A stretch of DNA of 64,000 nucleotides from Diplolepis rosae (taxonomy: Eukaryota > Arthropoda > Insecta > Hymenoptera > Diplolepididae). The stretch is taken from contig JAPYXD010000700.1 of NCBI GenBank assembly GCA_030998225.1, positions 806,001 to 870,000 on the forward strand. Reading direction: 5' to 3'. Positions 9,569 through 21,175 of the stretch are shown here, piece by piece. The notes under the pieces were generated by a model, which saw only the letters and a program-made list of their open reading frames with translations, was not told where the DNA came from and did no database searches. Position numbers and translations under genes: made by a program. Position 1 is the first letter of the stretch, and the number at the start of each line of letters is the position of its first letter.

Positions 9569-10763
9569 CTCGCGCATTACTTGGCAACCTTATTTAAAGT
9601 CAGAGTCCGGTAATCTCGCGTATTACTTGGCCACTTTAGAAAAATTCTTATACTCCTAAGAATTCGAGCATTACTTGGCCACTCTTCTCAGTACAGACTT
9701 AGTTTAACTCGCGTATTACGAGGCCACTCTTTGCAGCACAGACTTCGTTCAACTCGTGTATTGCGACGCCACCTATGTATTTATATCAGTCCTGAGGTCC
9801 ACTGAACTCGTGCATTACTTGATGACCTTACTTAAAGTCAGAGTCCGGAAATCTCGCGTATTACTTTGACACTTTATAAAAATTCTTATACTCCTGAGAA
9901 TTCGCGCATCACTTAGCCACCTTATTTAAAGTCAGAGTCCGGTAATCTCGCGTATTACTTGGCCACTTTAGAAAAATTCTTATACTCCTAAGAATTCGCG
10001 CATTACTTGGACACTCTTCTCAGTACAGACGTAGTTTAACTCGCGTATTACGAGGCCACTCTTTGCAGGACAGACTTCGTTCAACTCGCGTATTACGACG
10101 CCACCTATGTATTTATATCAGTCCTGAGGTCCACTGAACTCGCGCATTACTTGGCCACCTTACTTAAAGTCAGAGTCCGGTAATCTCGCGTATTACTTGG
10201 CCACTTTAGAAAAATTCTTATACTCCTAAGAATTCGCGCATTACTTGGCCACTCTTCTCAGTACAGACTTCGTTTAACTCGCGTATTACGAGGCCACTTA
10301 TGTATTTACATCAGCCCTGTGGTCCATTAAACTCGCGCATTACTTGGCAACCTTATTTAAAGTCAGAGTCCTGTAATCTCGCGTATTACTTGGCCACTTT
10401 AGAAAAATTCTTATACTCCTAAGAATTCGCGCATTACTTGGCCACTCTTTTCAGTACAGACTTCGTTTAACTCGCGTATTACGAGGCCACTTATGTATTT
10501 ACATCAGCCCTGTGGTCCATTAAACTCGCGCATTACTTGGCAACCTTATTTAAAGTCAGAGTCCGGTAATCTCGCGTATTACTTGGCCACTTTAGAAAAA
10601 TTCTTATACTCCTAAGAATTCGCGCACTACTTGGCCACACTTTTCAGGATAGACTTCGTTTAACTCGCGTATTACGAGGCCACTTATGTATTTACATCAG
10701 CCCTGTGGCCCATTAAACTCGCGCATTACTTGGCAACCTTATTTAAAGTCAGAGTCCTGTAAT

Positions 10764-10905
10764 CTCGCGTATTACTTGGCCATTTTAGAAAGATTATTAT
10801 ACCCCTAAGAATTCGCGCATTACTTGGCCACCTTATTTAAAGTCAGAGTCCGGAAAGCTCGTGTATTACTTGGCCACATTAGAAAAATCCTTATACTCCT
10901 ATCAA
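10764..10905 (+). repeat. 142-bp fragment of the diverged A/B cassette in domain I
   Basis: Three subunits B-A-B with the hallmark variants GAAAGATTATTATACCCC, CGGAAAGCTC and ATCCTTATACTCCTATCAA. They equal the last three subunits of the 377-bp cassette, but with CTCGTGTATT where domain II copies have CTCATGTATT. Domain II copies could derive from this form by a G-to-A change, or the reverse. A duplicate lies at 12823-12964. Confidence 0.8.
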
Positions 10906-11959
10906 TTCGCGTATTACTTGATGACCTTATTTAATGTCAGAGTCCGGAATTCTCGCGTATTAGTTGGCCACTTTACAACAATTCTTATACTCCTAGGAAT
11001 TCGCGCATTACTTGGCCATTCTTTTCAGGACGGACATCGTTTAACTCGCATATTACGAGGCCACATGTGTTTTTATATCAGTCCTGTGGTCCATCGAACT
11101 CGCGCATTACTTGGCCACCTTACTTAAAGTCAGAGTCCGGAAATCTCGCGTATTAGTTGGTCACTTTACAACAATTCTTATACTCCTAGGAATTCGCGTA
11201 ATACTTGGCCATTCTTTTCAGGACGGGCTTCGTTTAACTCGCGTATTACGAGGCCACTTGTGTTTTTATATCAGTCCTGTGGTCCATTGAACTCGCGCAT
11301 TACTTGGCCACCTTACTTAAAGTCAGAGTCCGGAAATCTCGCGCATTACTTGGCCACTATATAAAAATTGTCATACACCTAAGAACTAGTGCATAACTTG
11401 GCCACCTTACTTAAAGTCAGAGTCCGGAAATCTCGCGTATTACTTGGACACTTTATTAAAATTCTTATACTCCTGAGAATTAGCGCATCACTTAGCCACC
11501 TTATTTAAAGTCAGAGTCCGGAAATCTCGCGTATTACTTGGCCATTTTAGAAAAATTCTTATACTCCTCAGAATTCGCGCATTACTTGGCCACTCTTTTC
11601 AGGACAGACTTCGTTTAACTCGCGTCTTACGAAGCCAATTATGTATTTACATCAGTCCTGTGGTCCATTGAACTCGCGCATTACTTGGCCACCTTACTTA
11701 AAGTCAGAGTCCGGAAATCTCGCGTATTAGTTGGCCACTTTACAACAATTCTCATACTCCTAGGAATTCGCGCATTACTTGGCCATTCTTTTCAGGACGG
11801 ACTTCGTTTAACTCGCGTATTACAAGGCCACTTGTGTTTTTATATCAGTCCTGTGGTCCATTGAACTCGCGCATTACTTGGTCACCTTACTTAAAGTCAG
11901 AGTCCGGAAATCTCGCGTATTAGTTGGCCACTTTACAACAATTCTTATACTCCTAAGAA

Positions 11960-12049
11960 TTCGCGCATTACTTGGCCACTCTTTGCAGGACAGACTACGT
12001 TCAACTCGCGCATTACTTGGCCACTCTTTGCAGGACAGACTTCGTTCAA
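11960..12049 (+). repeat. Tandem C-C subunit pair
   Basis: Two 45-bp C subunits in a row (11960-12004 and 12005-12049), both with TCTTTGCAGGACAGAC, in place of the usual single C before D. The same arrangement recurs at 14019, 19382, 22468, 45325, 50620, 55086, 55709, 58198 and 58821 and travels with the larger duplications. Confidence 0.85.
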
Positions 12050-12479
12050 CTCGCGTATTACGACTCCACCTATGTATTTATATCAGTCCTGAGGTCCACT
12101 GAACTCGCGCATTACTTGGTCACCTTACTTAATGTCATAGTCCGGAAATCTCGCGTATTACTTGGCCACATTATAAAAATTCTTATACTCCTAAGAATTC
12201 GCGTATTACTTGGCCACCTTATTTAAAGTAAGGGTCCGGAAACCTCGCGTATTACTTGGCCACTTTAGATAAATTCTTATACTCCTAAGAATTCGCGCAT
12301 TACTTGGACACTCTTTTCAGTACATACTTCGTTTAACTCGCGTATTACGAGGCCACTTGTGTTTTTACATCAGTCCTGTGGTCCATTGAACTCGCGCATT
12401 ACTTGGCCACCTTACTTAAAGTCAGAGTCCGGAAATCTCGCGTATTAGTTGGCCACTTTACAACAATTCTCATACTCCT

Positions 12480-14538
12480 AAGAATTCGCGCATTACTTGG
12501 CCACTCTTTTCAGTACAGACTTCGTTTAACTCGCGTATTACGAGGCCACTTATGTATTTACATCAGCCCTGTGGTCCATTAAACTCGCGCATTACTTGGC
12601 AACCTTATTTAAAGTCAGAGTCCGGTAATCTCGCGTATTACTTGGCCACTTTAGAAAAATTCTTATACTCCTAAGAATTCGCGCACTACTTGGCCACACT
12701 TTTCAGGACAGACTTCGTTTAACTCGCGTATTACGAGGCCACTTATGTATTTACATCAGCCCTGTGGCCCATTAAACTCGCGCATTACTTGGCAACCTTA
12801 TTTAAAGTCAGAGTCCTGTAATCTCGCGTATTACTTGGCCATTTTAGAAAGATTATTATACCCCTAAGAATTCGCGCATTACTTGGCCACCTTATTTAAA
12901 GTCAGAGTCCGGAAAGCTCGTGTATTACTTGGCCACATTAGAAAAATCCTTATACTCCTATCAATTCGCGTATTACTTGATGACCTTATTTAATGTCAGA
13001 GTCCGGAATTCTCGCGTATTAGTTGGCCACTTTACAACAATTCTTATACTCCTAGGAATTCGCGCATTACTTGGCCATTCTTTTCAGGACGGACATCGTT
13101 TAACTCGCATATTACGAGGCCACATGTGTTTTTATATCAGTCCTGTGGTCCATCGAACTCGCGCATTACTTGGCCACCTTACTTAAAGTCAGAGTCCGGA
13201 AATCTCGCGTATTAGTTGGTCACTTTACAACAATTCTTATACTCCTAGGAATTCGCGTAATACTTGGCCATTCTTTTCAGGACGGGCTTCGTTTAACTCG
13301 CGTATTACGAGGCCACTTGTGTTTTTATATCAGTCCTGTGGTCCATTGAACTCGCGCATTACTTGGCCACCTTACTTAAAGTCAGAGTCCGGAAATCTCG
13401 CGCATTACTTGGCCACTATATAAAAATTGTCATACACCTAAGAACTAGTGCATAACTTGGCCACCTTACTTAAAGTCAGAGTCCGGAAATCTCGCGTATT
13501 ACTTGGACACTTTATTAAAATTCTTATACTCCTGAGAATTAGCGCATCACTTAGCCACCTTATTTAAAGTCAGAGTCCGGAAATCTCGCGTATTACTTGG
13601 CCATTTTAGAAAAATTCTTATACTCCTCAGAATTCGCGCATTACTTGGCCACTCTTTTCAGGACAGACTTCGTTTAACTCGCGTCTTACGAAGCCAATTA
13701 TGTATTTACATCAGTCCTGTGGTCCATTGAACTCGCGCATTACTTGGCCACCTTACTTAAAGTCAGAGTCCGGAAATCTCGCGTATTAGTTGGCCACTTT
13801 ACAACAATTCTCATACTCCTAGGAATTCGCGCATTACTTGGCCATTCTTTTCAGGACGGACTTCGTTTAACTCGCGTATTACAAGGCCACTTGTGTTTTT
13901 ATATCAGTCCTGTGGTCCATTGAACTCGCGCATTACTTGGTCACCTTACTTAAAGTCAGAGTCCGGAAATCTCGCGTATTAGTTGGCCACTTTACAACAA
14001 TTCTTATACTCCTAAGAATTCGCGCATTACTTGGCCACTCTTTGCAGGACAGACTACGTTCAACTCGCGCATTACTTGGCCACTCTTTGCAGGACAGACT
14101 TCGTTCAACTCGCGTATTACGACGCCACCTATGTATTTATATCAGTCCTGAGGTCCACTGAACTCGCGCATTACTTGGTCACCTTACTTAATGTCATAGT
14201 CCGGAAATCTCACGTATTACTTGGCCACATTATAAAAATTCTTATACTCCTAAGAATTCGCGTATTACTTGGCCACCTTATTTAAAGTAAGGGTCCGGAA
14301 ACCTCGCGTATTACTTGGCCACTTTAGATAAATTCTTATACTCCTAAGAATTCGCGCATTACTTGGACACTCTTTTCAGTACATACTTCGTTTAACTCGC
14401 GTATTACGAGGCCACTTGTGTTTTTACATCAGTCCTGTGGTCCATTGAACTCGCGCATTACTTGGCCACCTTACTTAAAGTCAGAGTCCGGAAATCTCGC
14501 GTATTAGTTGGCCACTTTACAACAATTCTCATACTCCT
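12480..14538 (+). repeat. 2,059-bp tandem duplication, copy 2
   Basis: Near-identical second copy of 10421-12479. It ends where the next sequence turns into the segment shared with about 4650-5347. Its cassette fragment lies at 12823-12964 and its C-C pair at 14019-14108. Confidence 0.88.
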
Positions 14539-15240
14539 AGGAATTCGCGCATTACTTGGCCACCTTATTTAAAGTCATAGTCCGGAAATCTCGCGTATTA
14601 CTTGGCCACTTTAGAAAAATTCTTATACTCCTCAGAATTCGCGCATTACTTGGCCACTCTTTTCAGGACTGACTTCGTTTAACTCGCGTCTTACGAAGCC
14701 AATTATGTATTTACATCAGTCCTGTGGTCCATTGAACTCGCGCATTACTTGGCCACCTTACTTAAAGTCAGAGTCCGGGAATCTCGCGTATTACTTGGCC
14801 ACTTTATAAAAATTCTTATACTGCTAACAATTCGCGCATTACTTGGCCACTCTTTGCAGGACAGACTTCGTTCAACTCGCATATTACGACGCCACTTATG
14901 TATTTATATCAGTCCTGAGGTCCACTGAACTCGCGCATTACTTGATCACCTTACTTAATGTCATAGTCCGGAAATCTCGCGTATTACTTGGCCACTTTAC
15001 TCCTAAGAATTCGCGCATTACTTGACCACACTTTTCAGGACAGACTTCGTTTAACTCGCGTATTACGACGCCACTTATGTATTTATATCAGGCCTGTGGT
15101 CCACTGAACTAGCGCATTACTTGATCACCTTACTTAATGTCATAGTCCGGAAATCTCGCGTATTACTTGGCCACTTTACTCCTAAGAATTCGCGCATTAC
15201 TTGACCACACTTTTCAGGACAGACTTCGTTTAACTCGCGT
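14539..15240 (+). repeat. Copy of the segment at about 4650-5347
   Basis: It matches the stretch ahead of 5348 at an offset of 9,893 bp, including two short B subunits and the variant GAACTAGCGC (about 5214 and 15107). It is followed directly by a third copy of the sequence at position 1. Confidence 0.82.
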
Positions 15241-16310
15241 ATTACGAGGCCACTTATGTATTTATATCAGTCCTGTGGTCCATTAAACTCGCGCATTACA
15301 TGGCAACCTTATTTAAAGTCAGAGTCCGGAAATCTCTCGTATTACTTGGCCACTTTATAAAAATACTTATACTGCTAACAATTCGCGCATTACTTGGCCA
15401 CTCTTTGCAGGACAGACTTCGTTCAACTCGCATATTACGACGCCACTTATGTATTTATATCAGTCCTGAGGTCCACTGAACTCGCGCATTACTTGACCAC
15501 ACTTTTCAGGACAGACTTCGTTTAACTCGCGTATTACGACGCCACTTATCTATTTATATCATGCCTGTGGTCCACTGAACTCGCGCATTACTTGATCACC
15601 TTACTTAATGTCATAGTCCGGAAATCTCGCGTATTACTTGGCCACTTTAGAAAAATTCTTATTCTCCTAAGAATTCGCGCATTACTTGGACACTCCTTTC
15701 AGTACATACTTCGTTTAACTCGCGTATTACGAGGCCACATGTGTTTTTACATCAGTCCTGTGGTCCATTGAACTCGCGCATTACTTGACCACCTTACTTG
15801 AAGTCAGAGTCCGGAATCTCGCGTATTACTTGGACACTTTAGAAAAATTCTTATACTCCTAAGAATTCGCGCATTGCTTGGCAACCTTATTTAAAGTCAG
15901 AGTCCGGAAATCTCGCGTATTACAGCAGTCCTGTGGTCCATTGAACTCGCGCATTACTTGGCCACCTTACTTAAAGTCAGAGTCCGGAAATCTCGCGTAT
16001 TACTTGGACACTTTATAAAAATTCTTATACTCCTGAGAATTCGCGCATCACTTAGCCACCTTATTTAAAGTCAGAGTCCGGAAATCTCGCGTATTACTGG
16101 GCGACTTTAGAAAAATTCTTATACTCCTCAGAATTCGCGCATTACTTGGCCACTCTTTTCAGGACAGACTTCGTTTAACTCGCGTCTTACGAGGCCAATT
16201 ATGTATTTAAATCAGTCCTGTGGTCCATTGAACTCGCGCATTACTTGACCACCTTACTTAAAGTCAGAGTCCGGAATCTCGCGTATTACTTGGACACTTT
16301 ATAAAAATTC
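15241..16310 (+). repeat. Third copy of the window-start block, with an 80-bp deletion
   Basis: 15241 onwards repeats position 1 onwards, including the private variant AATCTCTCGT (about 93 and 15333) that the 5348 copy lacks, so it is closer to the first copy. Near 15490 an 80-bp segment present at about 250-330 is missing; the junction lies between two CGCGCATTACTTGA stretches, as expected from unequal exchange. The match fades near 16310. Confidence 0.8.
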
Positions 16311-18089
16311 TTATACTCCTGAGAATTCGCGCATCACTTAGCCACCTTATTTAAAGTCAGAGTCCGGAAATCTCGCGTATTACAGCAGTCCTGTGGTCCA
16401 TTGAACTCGCGCATTACTTGGCCACCTTACTTAAAGTCAGAGTCCGGAAATCTCGCGTATTACTGGGCGACTTTAGAAAAATTCTTATACTCCTCAGAAT
16501 TCGCGCATTACTTGGCCACTCTTTTCAGGACAGACTTCGTTTAACTCGCGTCTTAAGAGGCCAATTATGTATTTAAATCAGTCCTGTGGTCCATTGAACT
16601 CGCGCATTACTTGACCACCTTACTTAAAGTCAGATTCCGGAATCTCGCGTATTACTTGGACACTTTAGAAAAATTCTTATACTCCTAAGAATTCGCGCAT
16701 TACTTTGCAACCTTATTTAAAGTCAGAGTCCGGAAATCTCGCGTATAACAGCGGTCCTGTGGTCCATTGAACTCGCGCATTACTTGGCCACCTTACTTAA
16801 AGTCAGAGTCCGGAAATCTCGCGTATTACTTGGACACTTTATAAAAATTCTTATACTCCTGAGAATTCGCGCATCACTTAGCCACCTTATTTAAAGTCAG
16901 AGTCCGGAAATCTCGCGTATTACAGCAGTCCTGTGGTCCATTGAACTCGCGCATTACTTGATCACCTTACTTAAAGTCAGAGTCCGGAAATCTCGCGTAT
17001 TACTTGGACACTTTATAAAAATTCTTATACTCCTGAGAATTCGCGCATCACTTAGCCACGTTATTTAAAGTCAGAGTCCGGTAATCTCGCGTATTACTTG
17101 GCCACTTTAGAAAAATTTTTATACTCCTAAGAATTCGCGCATTACTTGGCCACTCTTCTCAGTACTGACTTCGTTTAACTCGCGTATTACGAGGCCACTT
17201 ATGTATTTACATCAGCCCTGTGGTCCATTAAACTCGCGCATTACTTGGCCACCTTACTTAAAGTCAGAGTCCGGTAATCTCGCGTATTACTTGGCCACTT
17301 TAGAAAAATTCTTATACTCCTAAGAATTCGCGCATTACTTGGCCACTCTTCTCAGTACAGACTTCGTTTAACTCGCGTATTACGAGGCCACTTATGTATT
17401 TACATCAGCCCTGTGGTCCATTAAACTCGCGCATTACTTGGCAACCTTATTTAAAGTCAGAGTCCGGTAATCTCGCGTATTACTTGGCCACTTTAGAAAA
17501 ATTCTTATACTCCTAAGAATTCGCGCATTACTTGGCCACTCTTCTCAGTACAGACGTAGTTTAACTCGCGTATTACGAGGCCACTCTTTGCAGGACAGAC
17601 TTCGTTCAACTCGCGTATTACGACGCCACCTATGTATTTATATCAGTCCTGAGGTCCACTGAACTCGCGCATTACTTGATCACCTTACTTAATGTCATAG
17701 TCTGGAAGTCTCGCGTATTACTTAGCCACTTTACTCCTAAGAATTCGCCGATTACTTGACCACACTTTTCAGGACAGACTTCGTTTAACTCGCGTATTAC
17801 GACGCCTTTTATGTATTTATATCAGGCCTGTGGTCCACTGAACTCGCGCATTACTTGATCACCTTACTTAAAGTCAGAGTCCGGAAATCTCGCGTATTAC
17901 TTGGACACTTTATAAAAATTCTTAAACTCTTGAGAATTCGCGCATCACTTAGCCACCTTATTTAAAGTCAGAGTCCGGTAATCTCGCGTATTACTTGGCC
18001 GCTTTAGAAAAATTTTTATACTCCTAAGAATTCGCGCATTACTTGGCCACTCTTCTCAGTACAGACTTCGTTTAACTCGCGTATTACGA
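16311..18089 (+). repeat. Domain I monomers with truncated D subunits and clean units
   Basis: The first part holds three truncated D subunits (near 16373, 16739 and 16913). The second part is mostly regular monomers (for example 17233-17425) and includes the CGCCGATT variant near 17748. No gene or unique sequence is seen. Confidence 0.82.
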
Positions 18090-21000
18090 GGCCACTTATG
18101 TATTTACATCAGCCCTGTGGTCCATTAAACTCGCGCATTACTTGGCCACCTTACTTAAAGTCAGAGTCCGGTAATCTCGCGTATTACTTGGCCACTTTAG
18201 AAAAATTCTTATACTCCTAAGAATTCGCGCATTACTTGGCCACTCTTCTCAGTACAGACTTCGTTTAACTCGCGTATTACGAGGCCACTTATGTATTTAC
18301 ATCAGCCCTGTGGTCCATTAAACTCGCGCATTACTTGGCAACCTTATTTAAAGTCAGAGTCCTGTAATCTCGCGTATTACTTGGCCACTTTAGAAAAATT
18401 TTTATACTCCTAAGAATTCGCGCATTACTTGGCCACTCTTCTCAGTACAGACTTCGTTTAACTCGCGTATTACGAGGCCACTTATGTATTTACATCAGCC
18501 CTGTGGTCCATTAAACTCGCGCATTACTTGGCCACCTTACTTAAAGTCAGAGTCCGGTAATCTCGCGTATTACTTGGCCACTTTAGAAAAATTCTTATAC
18601 TCCTAAGAATTCGCGCATTACTTGGCCACTCTTCTCAGTACAGACTTCGTTTAACTCGCGTATTACGAGGCCACTTATGTATTTACATCAGCCCTGTGGT
18701 CCATTAAACTCGCGCATTACTTGGCAACCTTATTTAAAGTCAGAGTCCTGTAATCTCGCGTATTACTTGGCCACTTTAGAAAAATTTTTATACTCCTAAG
18801 AATTCGCGCATTACTTGGCCACTCTTCTCAGTACAGACTTCGTTTAACTCGCGTATTACGAGGCCACTTGTGTTTTTATATCAGTCCTGTGGTCCATTGA
18901 ACTCGCGCATTACTTGGCCACCTTTCTTAAAGTCAGAGTCCGGAAATCTCGCGTATTACTTGGCCATTTTAGAAAAATTCTTATACTCCTCAGAATTCGC
19001 GCATTACTTGGCCACTCTTTTCAGGACAGACTTCGTTTAACTCGCGTCTTACGAAGCCAATTATGTATTTACATCAGTCCTGTGGTCCATTGAACTCGCG
19101 CATTACTTGGCCACCTTACTTAAAGTCAGAGTCCGGAAATCTCGCGTATTAGTTGGCCACTTTACAACAATTCTCATACTCCTAGGAATTCGCGCATTAC
19201 TTGGCCATTCTTTTCAGGACGGACTTCGTTTAACTCGCGTATTACAAGGCCACTTGTGTTTTTATATCAGTCCTGTGGTCCATTGAACTCGCGCATTACT
19301 TGGTCACCTTACTTAAAGTCAGAGTCCGGAAATCTCGCGTATTAGTTGGCCACTTTACAACAATTCTTATACTCCTAAGAATTCGCGCATTACTTGGCCA
19401 CTCTTTGCAGGACAGACTACGTTCAACTCGCGCATTACTTGGCCACTCTTTGCAGGACAGACTTCGTTCAACTCGCGTATTACGACTCCACCTATGTATT
19501 TATATCAGTCCTGAGGTCCACTGAACTCGCGCATTACTTGGTCACCTTACTTAATGTCATAGTCCGGAAATCTCGCGTATTACTTGGCCACATTATAAAA
19601 ATTCTTATACTCCTAAGAATTCGCGTATTACTTGGCCACCTTATTTAAAGTAAGGGTCCGGAAACCTCGCGTATTACTTGGCCACTTTAGATAAATTCTT
19701 ATACTCCTAAGAATTCGCGCATTACTTGGACACTCTTTTCAGTACATACTTCGTTTAACTCGCGTATTACGAGGCCACTTGTGTTTTTACATCAGTCCTG
19801 TGGTCCATTGAACTCGCGCATTACTTGGCCACCTTACTTAAAGTCAGAGTCCGGAAATCTCGCGTATTAGTTGGCCACTTTACAACAATTCTCATACTCC
19901 TAGGAATTCGCGCATTACTTGGCCACCTTATTTAAAGTCATAGTCCGGAAATCTCGCGTATTACTTGGCCACTTTAGAAAAATTCTTATACTCCTCAGAA
20001 TTCGCGCATTACTTGGCCACTCTTTTCAGGACAGACTTCGTTTAACTCGCGTCTTACGAAGCCAATTATGTATTTACTTCAGTCCTGTGGTCCATTGAAC
20101 TCGCGCATTACTTGGCCACCTTACTTAAAGTCAGAGTCCGGGAATCTCGCGTATTACTTGGCCACTTTATAAAAATTCTTATACTGCTAACAATTCGCGC
20201 ATTACTTGGCCACTCTTTGCAGGACAGACTTCGTTCAACTCGCATATTACGACGCCACTTATGTATTTATATCAGTCCTGAGGTCCACTGAACTCGCGCA
20301 TTACTTGATCACCTTACTTAATGTCATAGTCCGGAAATCTCGCGTATTACTTGGCCACTTTACTCCTAAGAATTCGCGCATTACTTGACCACACTTTTTA
20401 GGACAGACTTCGTTTAATTCGCGTATTACGACGCCACTTATGTATTTATATCAGGCCTGTGGTCCACTGAACTCGCGCATTACTTGATCACCTTACTTAA
20501 TGTCATAGTCCGGAAATCTCGCGTATTACTTGGCCACTTTACTCCTAAGAATTCGCGCATTACTTGACCACACTTTTCAGGACAGACTTCGTTTAACTCG
20601 CGTATTACGACGCCACTTATCTATTTATATCAGGCCTGTGGTCCACTGAACTCGCGCATTACTTGATCACCTTACTTAATGTCATAGTCCGGAAATCTCG
20701 CGTATTACTTGGCCACTTTAGAAAAATTCTTATTCTCCTAAGAATTCGCGCATTACTTGGACACTCCTTTCAGTACATACTTCGTTTAACTCGCGTATTA
20801 CGAGGCCACATGTGTTTTTACATCAGTCCTGTGGTCCATTAAACTCGCGCATTACATGGCAACCTTATTTAAAGTCAGAGTCCGGAAATCTCGCGTATTA
20901 CTTGGCCACTTTATAAAAATTCTTATACTGCTAACAATTCGCGCATTACTTGGCCACTCTTTGCAGGACAGACTTCGTTCAACTCGCATATTACGACGCC

Positions 21001-21175
21001 ACTTATGTATTTATATCAGTCCTGTGGTCCACTGAACTCGCGCATTACTTGATCACCTTATTTAATGTCATAGTCCGGAAATCTCGCGTATTACTTGGCC
21101 ACTTTACTCCTAAGAATTCGCGCATTACTTGACCACACTTTTCAGGACAGACTTCGTTTAACTCGCGTATTACGA
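18090..21175 (+). repeat. 3,086-bp tandem duplication, copy 1
   Basis: This block is followed directly by a second copy. It starts with a run of exact 193-bp monomers (18130-18901), then A/B units with TTTACAACAATTC, a C-C pair (19382-19471) and short B subunits. The junction with copy 2 falls inside a D subunit near 21175. Differences from copy 2 are few, for example CCTTTCTTAA against CCTTACTTAA near 18922. Confidence 0.88.
18130..18901 (+). repeat. Run of four 193-bp monomers forming a 386-bp dimer pattern
   Basis: Monomers start at 18130, 18323, 18516 and 18709 with exact 193-bp spacing. They alternate between a type with TTGGCCACCTTACTT, CCGGTAAT and AATTCTTATAC and a type with TTGGCAACCTTATTT, CCTGTAAT and AATTTTTATAC, so a 386-bp dimer is present twice. 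The same run recurs at 21216-21987. Confidence 0.88.

Larger units (their letters stand above)
8784..10420 (+). repeat. Domain I monomers, including several clean A-B-C-D units
   Basis: Mostly regular 193-bp units such as 9376-9568. The first part matches the sequence after 1957 (offset 6,826), including the GTAGTTTAACTCG variant of the C/D junction and the CGCCGATT variant of subunit C near 8992. No gene or unique sequence is seen. Confidence 0.85.
10421..12479 (+). repeat. 2,059-bp tandem duplication, copy 1
   Basis: It is followed directly by a second copy of the same length. I noticed only about three differences inside the pair: CAGGATAG against CAGGACAG near 10650, CGACTCC against CGACGCC near 12064, and CTCGCG against CTCACG near 12151, so the event is very recent or the pair is kept alike by conversion. 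The segment contains a 142-bp fragment of the domain II cassette (10764-10905) and a tandem C-C pair (11960-12049). Confidence 0.88.
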
